In this document: one piece after another, positions 14,487 through 22,585 of the stretch | Layout: every line of letters starts with the position of its first letter | How positions within the stretch are numbered: the stretch's first letter is position 1 | Source of the DNA: Butyrivibrio sp. | Lineage (GTDB): Bacteria > Bacillota > Clostridia > Lachnospirales > Lachnospiraceae | Assembly (NCBI RefSeq): GCF_017940685.1 | Contig: NZ_JAGAYD010000178.1 | Span: 1 to 48,006 of the forward strand | Length of the DNA: 48,006 nt | Direction of reading: 5' to 3' | Notes under the pieces: generated by a model | What the model saw: the letters and a program-made list of their open reading frames with translations, nothing else | What the model was told of the DNA's origin: nothing | Databases searched by the model: none | Program-made: the position numbers and the translations under genes

Positions 14487-16631
14487 ATGATAACAAAAAC
14501 TTTTGTAGCTGATGGTTCAGCACAGGCAGTACTTACACAGGAACTTGCAGAAGCAAACGAGGCTTATCGCAATTCGGGAATCACTCTTATGAGCGATCTG
14601 GAGTATGACAAGAAACTTGAAGAGCTCGCAACTCTCGAAGAGAAGAACGGCTTTAAGTACGACATCAGCCCTACCGACAAGGTTGGCGCTGAGGTTGTAT
14701 CAGAACTTAAGAAGGTAACTCATGAAGCTCCTGCGCTTTCCCTTGATAAGGTAAAGTATAAGGATAGAGAAGACCTTGTTATGTGGCTTAAAAATAGCGA
14801 TGATCATGACAACGCCGTGATAAGCTGGAAAAATGACGGCCTTACAGTGGTGGCCACCTATGATAATGGCAAGCTTACTCAGGCAGTTACCAGAGGAGAC
14901 GGAGTTGTCGGCAGCGATATTACCCATAATGCAAGATTCTTTAAGGGACTTCCTTTGGAGATTCCTTTCAAGGACCATCTTGTTGTCAGAGGCGAAGCTG
15001 TAATGACTTTTGCAGAGTTCGAGAAAGTAAATGCCGAAAATGACGGCATTTATGAGAACCCCCGCAATCTCGCATCCGCAACCATTCAGATGCTTGATGC
15101 AAACGAGTCAAAGAAGCGTGAGATCAGATTTATTGCTTTTGAGCTTGTAGAACCTGGAACCGATGTTCTCATCGGAAATATCGACTTCAATCTTCAGTAT
15201 CAAATTGAGAGATTTGGCTGGCTCTACTCATTGGGATTTAACGTAGTTGAGAACGAAAAGGTAAATTCCACCAATATCCTTAATAGGATAGAGGTTTGGA
15301 AGGCCGCTCTTTCAGAACTTGACTACCCCACAGATGGCCTTGTTATCTCTTTTGATGACATGGAGTACGGTATGAGTCTTGGGAACACCGGACATCACTT
15401 CCGTCATTCAATGGCTCTTAAGTGGTCAGACGAGACGGTAGAGACTACAATCCGTGATATTGAGTGGAGTGTAGGAAAGACCGGAGTCATCACTCCTGTA
15501 GCTATTTTTGACGAGGTTCGTCTTGGCCTTGGTAGCAATGTTACAAGAGCAAGCCTTCACAATCTCAGCATTATGAGAAAGCTCGGAGTTAAAATTGGAA
15601 GCAAGGCCCAAGTTTATCTTGCAAACATGATTATTCCGCAAATTGCAGAAACAGACGGACAAGGAGAGGATATTCATTATCCGGGAACATGTCCTATCTG
15701 CGGAGAAACAACTTATGTTTCTGAAGATAATGGAGTCAGGACACTCCACTGTGAAAACAGGAACTGCGCGGCACGTCAGATTGGAAGCTTAATGAACACC
15801 TTCTCAAAGGATGGTTTGTTCGTTAAGGGCCTTGGCGAAAGTCAGATAGTAGATCTTATGGGAGCAGGACTTGTAGATTCAACACCACTTTCATTTTACC
15901 GTCTAGTGAACAAGGACAAAGATTCTATATGCCAGAATGACATCACGTTTTTAGCAATGGAAGATGGTCTTCTTTCATTGGATGGCTGGGGAAAGAAAAA
16001 ATGGGATAATCTCATGGATGCGATTGATGCTTCCAGAGGCACAACACTTCAGAAATTCCTGTACAGCCTTAACATTCCGCTCCTTGGAAACGACCTTTCA
16101 AAGAAGCTGTCAAAGTACTGGAAGGATGACATCAATGCCTTCAAGGCATTTGTAGAGTCTTTCACAGGACTTTATGAAGGTGATTATTCCCGTGATGATG
16201 AGGCATATGCAGAAGGAGTTTATGAAGCAGAATACAGAAAGCTCTGTGAGATTGATGGTGTAGGAGCTGAGAAAGCTAAGAACATCATCAACTGGGTTGA
16301 AGAGACTACAGCTTATCGTGAGAAATATGAAGATTTCATTGCTCTCATTAACGAGCTGAACTTCCCTGAGCCTAAGGCAGAGTCTTCTGACAACAGCCTT
16401 GAAGGGCTCACCTTTGTAATCACCGGTTCAGTCCATGATTATAAAAACAGAGATGAGTTTAAGGTATCTGTTGAGGCGAGAGGCGGTAAGGTCGCAGGAT
16501 CAGTAAGTGCTAAGACTTCGTTCCTTGTGAATAATGATATCACCTCTACTTCAGGAAAGAACGCCAAAGCCAAGGAGTTGAACATTCCGATCATTTCAGA
16601 GGATGAGTTCATTTCACGCTTTGGAAGGTAA
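14487..16631 (+). CDS. ligA: NAD-dependent DNA ligase
   Basis: 714 residues, about the normal length, with domains in order: Ia (MSDLEYDKKLEEL near 36), adenylation site KNDG with Lys115, RGEAVMTFAEF and ENPRNLASATIQ, DGLVISFDD, the OB-fold segment VGKTGVITPVA, a zinc finger (CPIC...CENRNC near 400-425), helix-hairpin-helix repeats and a C-terminal BRCT domain from about 636. It seals DNA nicks using NAD. The motif is KNDG rather than the common KLDG, still a valid KxDG. ATG 14487 is preferred over 14472 because GGAGG lies between them. First gene of the leader-4 operon. As hosts carry their own ligA, this is a replicon-borne extra copy. Confidence 0.95.
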   Translation: MITKTFVADGSAQAVLTQELAEANEAYRNSGITLMSDLEYDKKLEELATLEEKNGFKYDISPTDKVGAEVVSELKKVTHEAPALSLDKVKYKDREDLVMWLKNSDDHDNAVISWKNDGLTVVATYDNGKLTQAVTRGDGVVGSDITHNARFFKGLPLEIPFKDHLVVRGEAVMTFAEFEKVNAENDGIYENPRNLASATIQMLDANESKKREIRFIAFELVEPGTDVLIGNIDFNLQYQIERFGWLYSLGFNVVENEKVNSTNILNRIEVWKAALSELDYPTDGLVISFDDMEYGMSLGNTGHHFRHSMALKWSDETVETTIRDIEWSVGKTGVITPVAIFDEVRLGLGSNVTRASLHNLSIMRKLGVKIGSKAQVYLANMIIPQIAETDGQGEDIHYPGTCPICGETTYVSEDNGVRTLHCENRNCAARQIGSLMNTFSKDGLFVKGLGESQIVDLMGAGLVDSTPLSFYRLVNKDKDSICQNDITFLAMEDGLLSLDGWGKKKWDNLMDAIDASRGTTLQKFLYSLNIPLLGNDLSKKLSKYWKDDINAFKAFVESFTGLYEGDYSRDDEAYAEGVYEAEYRKLCEIDGVGAEKAKNIINWVEETTAYREKYEDFIALINELNFPEPKAESSDNSLEGLTFVITGSVHDYKNRDEFKVSVEARGGKVAGSVSAKTSFLVNNDITSTSGKNAKAKELNIPIISEDEFISRFGR

Positions 16632-16646
16632 AAAATATTAAACCCA

Positions 16647-16677
16647 GCGGGGACAGGTAAAACAGCCTTATCCCCGC
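16647..16677 (+). other. Intercistronic hairpin before thyA
   Basis: GCGGGGA (16647-16653) pairs with TCCCCGC (16671-16677). No T-run follows, so it is not an obvious terminator. A short CGCA...TGCG pair lies just before the GGAG of the next gene. Confidence 0.5.
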
Positions 16678-16743
16678 GCAAGGTTTATACATCAAATGTA
16701 AAAAAAAACGCAGTTGAATTTGCGAAAAAAAGGAGAAAGAAAC

Positions 16744-17667
16744 ATGAGAAAAGAAGATAATATGGCTAAAGCCACATTTCAGAAAATCTTGGATGAGGGG
16801 TGTATGGATATAAATCCACGTCCGCATTATGCAGACGGAACACCGGCACATACACTCTCATTCAATCACCACATGCAGAGTTATGATCTGTCCAAGGGAG
16901 AATTTCCTATCATTACACTCAGGCCTATTGCAGTTAAAACAGCAATAGCTGAGCTGTTATGGATCTATCAGCAGCAATCAAGTGACCTCGTGTTATTTGA
17001 TGCCCTGATAAATAAGCCTTCTTTCTATGATGGCGAAAACTGGAAGATCAATAACTGGTGGGAAGAATGGGCTCTCAGAAATGAGGACGGAAGTTATAAG
17101 CTCAACGAGCTTGGACACCCTTATATTGGGCAGTGCTATGGAGCCACGGTAAAACGCCATGAGCTTGTAAACAATGTCATTAACGGCATCAAGAAAGATC
17201 CTGATGGCCGCCGTCACATTATTAACATGTGGCAGGAACAGGACTTTAAGGAACCTCATGGTTTAAAGCCATGTGCATATCAGACAAACTGGAATGTAAG
17301 ACATGGAAAAGATGGCGTTGATTATCTTGATATGTGCCTTTATCAGAGATCAAGTGATTATGCCACAGCTGGATGCATCAATCAGGTACAGTATGCTACA
17401 TTTCTTGTGATCATGGCACACTGTCTTGGATATAAGCCTGGTAAATTTACCTGGTTCGTAGACAATATCCAGATCTATGACAGGCATATCGAGCAGGTTA
17501 AGGAAATGCTTGACCGTGATTCTATCGACTGTGCTCCTTATATTTGGATCAATCCGGACAAGACGGACTTTTACAGCCTTACTCTGGATGACATTAAGCT
17601 CAAGGATTATCCAAGAGAGCTGATTAAGGAGACAAACCCTCAGCTCACTTTTGAGCTCGGCATCTAA
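16744..17667 (+). CDS. thyA: Thymidylate synthase (ThyA type)
   Basis: 307 residues. It methylates dUMP to dTMP with methylene-tetrahydrofolate. The catalytic Cys177 is in GLKPCAYQ; DGRRHI near 154 supplies phosphate-binding Arg; QRSSD at 201-205 and NQVQYATF match the substrate-binding segment; DNIQIYDRH is the conserved C-terminal motif. AAAGGAG precedes ATG 16744; an upstream TTG in frame is rejected. Together with dut at 46675 it suggests control of the dTTP supply by the replicon. Cotranscribed with ligA. Confidence 0.95.
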   Translation: MRKEDNMAKATFQKILDEGCMDINPRPHYADGTPAHTLSFNHHMQSYDLSKGEFPIITLRPIAVKTAIAELLWIYQQQSSDLVLFDALINKPSFYDGENWKINNWWEEWALRNEDGSYKLNELGHPYIGQCYGATVKRHELVNNVINGIKKDPDGRRHIINMWQEQDFKEPHGLKPCAYQTNWNVRHGKDGVDYLDMCLYQRSSDYATAGCINQVQYATFLVIMAHCLGYKPGKFTWFVDNIQIYDRHIEQVKEMLDRDSIDCAPYIWINPDKTDFYSLTLDDIKLKDYPRELIKETNPQLTFELGI

Positions 17668-17736
17668 ATATGCAGTAGATAAGACAATGGAAGTGCTAAT
17701 GCTTCGTTCCTTGTGGACAATGATTTTGGAAAGTAA

Positions 17737-17790
17737 TCTCCGACGGGAGACACCTAACGGTGGTTGTTATATTAAACCACCGACGGGTGG
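17737..17790 (+). promoter_or_regulatory. Intercistronic three-segment RNA switch K with GACG-loop hairpins
   Basis: Hairpin TCTCC-GACG-GGAGA (17737-17750), then GGTGGTT 17759-17765 can pair with AACCACC 17775-17781, or CCACC 17777-17781 can pair with GGTGG 17786-17790 across a GACG loop. AAGGAG for ATG 17806 follows. The arrangement is nearly the same as in element F. The 69 nt between the thyA stop and this element show nothing else. Confidence 0.55.
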
Positions 17791-17805
17791 TCTCTAAGGA
17801 GAAAC

Positions 17806-18273
17806 ATGAACAGTTACTATAACACAAAAGGAGTTAGGGAAATATGCCATGATGTTAAGAATACGTCTTCTAATAAAGATGCAATTCTGACAATGGCCGA
17901 ATATTTCTCTGACCTGAATATCCTTGATGGGTCAAGTATCATCATCCCTGCACCACAGCATTACGGATATGCTGATTACACTTTGCAGATTGCAGAACGT
18001 GTATCTACTGTAACAGGAGCTAAGGTCCTGAACATCTTAAAGTGCCATCCAAGGGATATGCTGTATGACCTTAAAAAGCAAGGAAAAAGAAATGCAGCGG
18101 GCCTTTACTTATCGGAAGATATCAAGTTATCAGGGAAGTATTTCTTCCTCGATAACGTGATAAGCACCGGAAAGACTTTTAGAGAAGCTTGCAGCGTAAC
18201 AAAATTAAATCTTACTGCTTTAGTATATGCGGTAGATGAAACTAACTATAGACCCCTACGCATGGGACAATAA
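17806..18273 (+). CDS. ComF-like phosphoribosyltransferase
   Basis: 155 residues. The PRPP-binding signature of type I phosphoribosyltransferases is clear: YFFLDNVISTGKTF near residues 112-125 (hydrophobic strand, Asp, TG-KT loop). Upstream SSIIIPAPQH resembles the first strand and the loop after it. Such enzymes couple a base or other group to 5-phosphoribosyl pyrophosphate; the acceptor cannot be read from the sequence. AAGGAG precedes ATG. It lies between thyA and an unknown gene in the ligase operon, fitting a nucleotide-salvage context. The 3' end contains one arm of switch L. Confidence 0.8.
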   Translation: MNSYYNTKGVREICHDVKNTSSNKDAILTMAEYFSDLNILDGSSIIIPAPQHYGYADYTLQIAERVSTVTGAKVLNILKCHPRDMLYDLKKQGKRNAAGLYLSEDIKLSGKYFFLDNVISTGKTFREACSVTKLNLTALVYAVDETNYRPLRMGQ

Positions 18274-18299
18274 GCTATATCCCCCTGCGTAGAGGGGAT
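18253..18299 (+). promoter_or_regulatory. Intercistronic three-segment RNA switch L
   Basis: CCCCTACGCA (18253-18262, inside the end of the upstream gene) can pair with TGCGTAGaGGGG (18286-18297). Alternatively ATCCCC 18279-18284 pairs with GGGGAT 18294-18299. Both need the same GGGG, so they are exclusive. Because the first arm is in coding sequence, a translating ribosome would decide the fold. Confidence 0.5.
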
Positions 18300-18317
18300 G
18301 TAGCAGTTAGGAGAGCT

Positions 18318-18818
18318 ATGGGAATTATATTAAAAGATTTCCAGGATAAATTAGCAGGCAGGATCAAGATGTTCTCTAATGGCGGCTACTCAAATACGCA
18401 GCTTGCTAAAAGAAGAGACGTATCTGACAACATCCTTGCCTATGCAAAGAAAACCTTTCCGGAGATAGCTGATTTTCTTGAAATAAAGTATTTTTCAGGA
18501 TGCGGCTATTTCAGTGGCTATTCAGATTTTATGATCACATACAAAAACTGGCCAATAATCGCCATGAGCACTCACTCAAACACTATCGAAAAAAGGAGAT
18601 ATGATACAGAATATTACATTAAGTATTCTGACAGGATATGTGAGGCGGCCAATGTGGGTGATATTCCAGATCTTGAGCATGCATATACTCTTGATATGAT
18701 TGCTGATGAGTGCATGGAGTATTCAAGAGAATCAAAGCGTGCAGCCATAGAGTTTGAAATAAAAGAAAAAGAACATGAGCTTGAGAAATTAAAATCGCAG
18801 CTTACATCCATCGGATAA
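18318..18818 (+). CDS. Unrecognised protein with C-terminal coiled coil
   Basis: 166 residues. The N-terminal 100 residues are mixed with aromatic-rich segment YFSGCGYFSGYSDF; the C-terminal 35 residues are a charged heptad-like helix (FEIKEKEHELEKLKSQL). No known motif. AGGAG precedes ATG. Fourth gene of the leader-4 operon. Function unknown. Confidence 0.75.
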   Translation: MGIILKDFQDKLAGRIKMFSNGGYSNTQLAKRRDVSDNILAYAKKTFPEIADFLEIKYFSGCGYFSGYSDFMITYKNWPIIAMSTHSNTIEKRRYDTEYYIKYSDRICEAANVGDIPDLEHAYTLDMIADECMEYSRESKRAAIEFEIKEKEHELEKLKSQLTSIG

Positions 18819-18880
18819 CAACAAGGTATGCAAAGAAGCTGAGATAAGGAAAAAAACTAAATAGCAACAATCGATGCCTA

Positions 18881-18929
18881 CGGGCTGCCAAGAGCTGAAA
18901 AGCCAACTTGTCCGCCCGAATGGAGCGGA
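18881..18929 (+). promoter_or_regulatory. Intercistronic three-segment RNA switch M
   Basis: CGGGC 18881-18885 pairs with GCCCG 18914-18918 around a small GCT-GAAA-AGC hairpin, or TCCGC 18911-18915 pairs with GCGGA 18925-18929. It is preceded by AACTAAATAGCAAC as in A and D, and followed by the GAGATTGGA block shared with A and C. Confidence 0.55.
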
Positions 18930-18942
18930 GATTGGAATAATT

Positions 18943-19320
18943 ATGATTTATGCAAAACTAAATGAAACTGTAGAAAGATGCAAGAAAGCTGCTTTTGCAG
19001 CATTCACTCTTGCAGACATCATAAACGCCAGCGAGAGCGGCGGCATTGGACCGGCAAGGAAACTTCTTGGCGGCACATTCACAAAGAAAGGTGATGAGAT
19101 ATCGGTAAGACTTAACTACACATATCCTGAAACATGTGGGCTCTCAGACAGAGTGTACCACATAAAGGATGCAGGTAAGACCTTTACAGATGTCTATACT
19201 TTCAAGAACGGCAAGGCAAGTCTTAATGGTGGCAAGCTGTTCGAAGAGCCTTGGCTTTCACAGACTAAGATGATGCAGGAGAATTTCTTCTCAGAGTTTT
19301 CAGATATTATTTGTGCATGA
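18943..19320 (+). CDS. Unrecognised small protein
   Basis: 125 residues from ATG 18943, placed after GAGATTGGA; an in-frame upstream start at 18874 would read through the switch element and is rejected. A helical N-terminus (TVERCKKAAFAAFTLADI) is followed by a strand-rich middle. No known motif. Last gene of the ligase operon, closed by a terminator. Function unknown. Confidence 0.7.
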   Translation: MIYAKLNETVERCKKAAFAAFTLADIINASESGGIGPARKLLGGTFTKKGDEISVRLNYTYPETCGLSDRVYHIKDAGKTFTDVYTFKNGKASLNGGKLFEEPWLSQTKMMQENFFSEFSDIICA

Positions 19321-19331
19321 TACGTACATTT

Positions 19332-19360
19332 AGAGCTTTCCTAACAGGAAGGCTCTTTTT
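19332..19360 (+). terminator. Intrinsic terminator after the ligase operon
   Basis: AGAGCtTTCC (19332-19341) pairs with GGAAgGCTCT (19347-19356), followed by TTTTT. Confidence 0.85.
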
Positions 19361-19386
19361 GTTTGCTTATGTGCATAATATTTACA

Positions 19387-19416
19387 TTGAAAAATACACC
19401 TTTAGTGTAGTATGAT
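19387..19416 (+). promoter_or_regulatory. Promoter with TACACC/GTGTA dyad before the HTH-ATPase gene
   Basis: TTGAAA (19387-19392), 18 bp, TATGAT (19411-19416). The spacer contains TACACCTTTAGTGTA (19395-19409), an inverted repeat TACAC/GTGTA. The string AAATACACCTTTAG also occurs at 35261-35274. The position inside the promoter suits a repressor operator. Confidence 0.55.
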
Positions 19417-19438
19417 GTACGCAGAAAGGAGATGGGAT

Positions 19439-21019
19439 GTGGGAACTGAAAACAATAAATTAAAAGTACTTAGAGAAAGGGCCGGCCTTTCACAGGAAGA
19501 ATTAGCAATACTAATGGGACAAGCAGGATGGGACAAATTCAGCCGAGAGAATATCACAAGATATGAGCAAGGCGTTGGTCTTAAATTTGTAGATGCAATA
19601 AGATACGCTCAGTGCTGTAATGCAAGACTTGATGAGATGGCTAAGCTCCTATATCCTGACATGCCTTACAATCTATACCACAATCCTGAAAAGGCCATGG
19701 AAGACTTAAAGAATAACATTAAAATAGAAAACCCAAAGGGAGAATTATACGAGAAGACAAGAGAGGCTATGTCTGATTACAATATAACAATACTCAACGC
19801 AAAGGATGAAGACAGTGCTGACAATCTCAACCTTAAGGTGATTGCTGGATCTGGAGAAGGAAAATCATGTCAGCTCATAATGCCGACACTGCTCAGAGAA
19901 ATGCAAAAAGCAAATGACAATTACAAACCCAGGCCAAGACGAAGCAATATAGTTCTTGGTGGACATGCAAGCATCGCAGAAGCCATAATGAAATCCGAGA
20001 TCACTCATTGTATGGAAGAAGGCGAGAATCTATTTATCGTTATTCCAAAAGACTCTCATTATAAGAACGAGCTTGTAAGAAGGGGCAAGGAGAAAGGATA
20101 TAGGGTAGTAGATATTGCATCGCTTAATGATATAGACATTAAAAGCATGCTAATGTATGAGCGTTATGACATGAGAGGCGCTATAGATGTCTTTGTTGAT
20201 TGCCTTTTGGAAGATAGCAGAGATCCTGATGATTTTTGGCGTATTGGAACTAAAAGAATTCTGATAGAGGCTTTTACCGATATTCTAACGGAAGCTAAAG
20301 AAGGAAAACTTGCGTCGCTTCTACTTGACAGGCTTGATGGCTCCTTTGAGCTTTCTAACGATATTAGCGGTGTGGTATATGATATATGTCTTATGAGCGC
20401 ACGTATGGCTGTTACTAATCTCTATAAGCTTAACACGGTTATATCAGGCGAGCAGAGGCCACTATTTGAGGCTCTTTTGGAAAAACATATATATCTGATA
20501 ACAGAAGACGCATTCTCCCCGTATGCAGGCTATATCATTCCGCAGTATGCCAGAAACTATGAGTTTTCTCATTCTTTAGACTCAAAGTCAGCTCATACAA
20601 ACATTTTTGTGTTTGAAAGTTCAAATTCGTGCAAGATTATTCCGGGGAGCACACTATATGAAGCTATTGCCTCATATAGATTTGTGAATTTTAATCTGAG
20701 ATTCTTTAGCATAGAGAATGCTCAAGATACATTCGATACAGTAGCAAATGACATTCTTAAGATTGTAGATCTTGGAGTAGCTACAGAGTTTTGCAGTTAC
20801 GAAACACTTTCTTATATACACGGAAAGAAAAAAGTGAAAGAGAAAACCCGAAGAGGGCGAAAAAAGTTGAAGAGCGAGGAGACGCAACTACATGAGTACG
20901 CAATGCACCTCAGAAAGCAAAACATCAATTATGTCAAAGTTAAAGCTTTCCCTGACAACGAGGTAATTGAATATACCATATATTTAACGCATGAAAACGA
21001 GTCACGGCAAGACTCATAA
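19439..21019 (+). CDS. XRE helix-turn-helix fused to a TraG/VirD4-like ATPase domain
   Basis: 526 residues from GTG 19439, chosen for AGAAAGGAG eight bases upstream. Residues about 6-60 are a Cro/C1-type helix-turn-helix (LRERAGLSQEELAILMG). From about 130 a P-loop-like AGSGEGKSC appears, then NLFIVIPKDSHYKNELV (like the DPKGE segment of coupling proteins), VVDIASLND and DPDDFWRIGTKRILIEAF, matching the order of motifs in TraG/VirD4 coupling ATPases. The usual N-terminal membrane helices are missing. A basic patch (KTRRGRKKLK) lies near the C-terminus. It may couple DNA recognition to an ATPase; role unproven. Stands alone behind its own promoter. Confidence 0.65.
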   Translation: MGTENNKLKVLRERAGLSQEELAILMGQAGWDKFSRENITRYEQGVGLKFVDAIRYAQCCNARLDEMAKLLYPDMPYNLYHNPEKAMEDLKNNIKIENPKGELYEKTREAMSDYNITILNAKDEDSADNLNLKVIAGSGEGKSCQLIMPTLLREMQKANDNYKPRPRRSNIVLGGHASIAEAIMKSEITHCMEEGENLFIVIPKDSHYKNELVRRGKEKGYRVVDIASLNDIDIKSMLMYERYDMRGAIDVFVDCLLEDSRDPDDFWRIGTKRILIEAFTDILTEAKEGKLASLLLDRLDGSFELSNDISGVVYDICLMSARMAVTNLYKLNTVISGEQRPLFEALLEKHIYLITEDAFSPYAGYIIPQYARNYEFSHSLDSKSAHTNIFVFESSNSCKIIPGSTLYEAIASYRFVNFNLRFFSIENAQDTFDTVANDILKIVDLGVATEFCSYETLSYIHGKKKVKEKTRRGRKKLKSEETQLHEYAMHLRKQNINYVKVKAFPDNEVIEYTIYLTHENESRQDS

Positions 21020-21161
21020 TACTTTTGTCTAAGTATAAATGAATTTCTGTATTTATAGATCAAGTCAGCTTATCATTTTATTATACTGCTTTTGTATTGT
21101 TAAAGCCATTTCCGATGTCATCAGTCATGGTAGTTCATACCTGAGTTTGGAAGATTTTCAC
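21020..21161 (+). other. AT-rich intergenic region
   Basis: About 140 nt between the HTH-ATPase stop and leader copy 5. I see no gene, no convincing terminator and no repeat in it. Confidence 0.5.
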
Positions 21162-21312
21162 TTGCATTTTCATTACACCCATAGTAAAATAATTGTAACG
21201 TCAAATAGAAATGCGTAAAAAACTGTAAGAGTCATGACTTCATGGTCATGGCTCTTTTTGACGTTTCATATAGATTTTCTTTAAGTTCCGTCCATTCAGG
21301 GCGTTTACATAT
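21162..21312 (+). promoter_or_regulatory. Repeated promoter and structured leader, copy 5
   Basis: TTGCAT (21162-21167), 17 bp, TAAAAT (21185-21190). Outer stem AACGTCAAA (21197-21205) with TTTGACGTT (21257-21265). Inner hairpin GAGTCATGAC (21229-21238) with GTCATGGCTC (21245-21254): GAC/GTC replaces GGC/GCC of copies 2 and 3, a compensatory change. Five T follow. Second hairpin CGTCC/GGGCG (21289-21303). Confidence 0.85.
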
Positions 21313-21327
21313 ATCACTATTAAACCA

Positions 21328-21420
21328 AAGAAGCATCACCGTAGGGCGGTAAGGCTCGCCACAAGAGTAATACAATGTCGAGCTTTGCGCCGCCGTTGTA
21401 TTTCGGTATGTTTCTTTTTT
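21328..21420 (+). promoter_or_regulatory. Multibranch leader structure ending in a U-run
   Basis: AAGAAGCAT-c-ACCG (21328-21341) pairs with CGGTATGTTTCTT (21404-21416; one G-U, one bulge), closing two inner stems: GGCG 21345-21348 with CGCC 21357-21360, and TACAA 21371-21375 with TTGTA 21396-21400. TTTTTT follows the closing stem. The shape is a three-way junction that could act as terminator or sensor. GGAGG of the next gene lies 7 nt further. Not recognised as a known riboswitch. Confidence 0.5.
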
Positions 21421-21439
21421 CAATTTGGAGGACAAAATA

Positions 21440-22585
21440 ATGGATCAGAACAAAATATTTTTGAATGATTACGAGGAAAAAATGCTTAACTCAAGAGAAG
21501 CACTTCAGGAGTACCTTGATCACATCGAGGCAACAGACAAGTGGGTAACACCAACTGTCAATGAGTGCCAGGTACTCGGACTTGACTCACAGACCAATGT
21601 AGAAGAAGTTCTGAAGGTCAATAACGTGAGCATTTCCAACGACGAGGTAATGGCAACAATAGAGAATGACAATCATTTTTCACTCTATGTTAACAACCTT
21701 TTCGGAAACTTGGTACACCCTGTAAGATACACAGCATTTCCCGATATCGAGGCAAGAGCAGGCCTTTATGGAAGAGCTATTGAGAATTCTACTGAGAAGC
21801 AGGATATTCAGGTGCTTCCTGTAAGGATCAAGGCTTTCTGGCTCTCACAGTGCTTTGCGCTTAACGCAGAGCCTTGCAAGATCCTTGTCAGAGATGGGAA
21901 GATTTCCAGCATGAAGTCTAAGAAGTATCAGCCTTTCATGCAGTGGGAGGTTGTATCTCATACAGAGAATAGACTCTCATCTATTTTTCCTGAGTATGAG
22001 TACAGTACCGGCCGTGTATCACACGAAGGACTTGTTGTTGAGTACAAGCTTAACGCTAAGATGATGGAAGATGGATTTGCTAATCTCCTTTCCCAGTTTG
22101 GGTTTGGTCTGACGGCAGACGATATCAAGACAAGACTTCTTGTATCAACATCTGACATCGGAAGTAGCTGCGTTGCAGCTTCTCCTATCATCGAAGTGCA
22201 GGGAACACCTATGAGACTTGGCAAGCGCATTGAGCTTCGTCACGATGTAGGAAACACCCTTGAGATGTGGGAAGAAGCTCTCACAAAGGTAGCAGCCTCT
22301 CTTCAGGAAGCTGAAGACAGGGTAGAGGAGCTTGGTAACACAAGCATCGTAAACGCTCAGAGCGTCTTCGAGACAATGGCAGAAGAGCTCAAGATCCCCA
22401 AAAAGATCTATCAGAGTGTTCAGTTCATTGCCACATCCGCCATGGATATCTATCTTGCACTTAACCAGTGTGTAGGAGATATGGCCGGAGACCTCAACCT
22501 TTCTCAGATGATCGACATGCAGGAAAAGGTTGCCAGATACCTTTATGTAGACTATGCAGCATACGACAGGAGGGCTAACGTATGA
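21440..22585 (+). CDS. Unrecognised plasmid/phage-type protein
   Basis: 381 residues from ATG 21440 with GGAGG upstream. Mixed alpha/beta; a segment RIKAFWLSQCFALN near residue 130 and RLGKRIELRHDVGNTLEMWEEAL near 260 recall, loosely, the DUF932 type of phage and plasmid proteins, but I would not assign the family. Helical C-terminus. The stop overlaps the next start (ATGA at 22582). First gene of the leader-5 operon. Function unknown. Confidence 0.75.
   Translation: MDQNKIFLNDYEEKMLNSREALQEYLDHIEATDKWVTPTVNECQVLGLDSQTNVEEVLKVNNVSISNDEVMATIENDNHFSLYVNNLFGNLVHPVRYTAFPDIEARAGLYGRAIENSTEKQDIQVLPVRIKAFWLSQCFALNAEPCKILVRDGKISSMKSKKYQPFMQWEVVSHTENRLSSIFPEYEYSTGRVSHEGLVVEYKLNAKMMEDGFANLLSQFGFGLTADDIKTRLLVSTSDIGSSCVAASPIIEVQGTPMRLGKRIELRHDVGNTLEMWEEALTKVAASLQEAEDRVEELGNTSIVNAQSVFETMAEELKIPKKIYQSVQFIATSAMDIYLALNQCVGDMAGDLNLSQMIDMQEKVARYLYVDYAAYDRRANV

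Noticed and set aside
1806-21265. The U-tract hairpins in the five leaders taken as plain terminators of the upstream operons
   Set aside because: Each lies downstream of a consensus promoter and is wrapped by the outer AACGTCAAA/TTTGACGTT stem, so a simple end-of-operon role does not explain the conserved parts, although it could be an additional effect.
21232-21435. 67-codon frame on the - strand in leader copy 5
   Set aside because: It is antisense to the leader and lacks a ribosome site and recognisable protein features.
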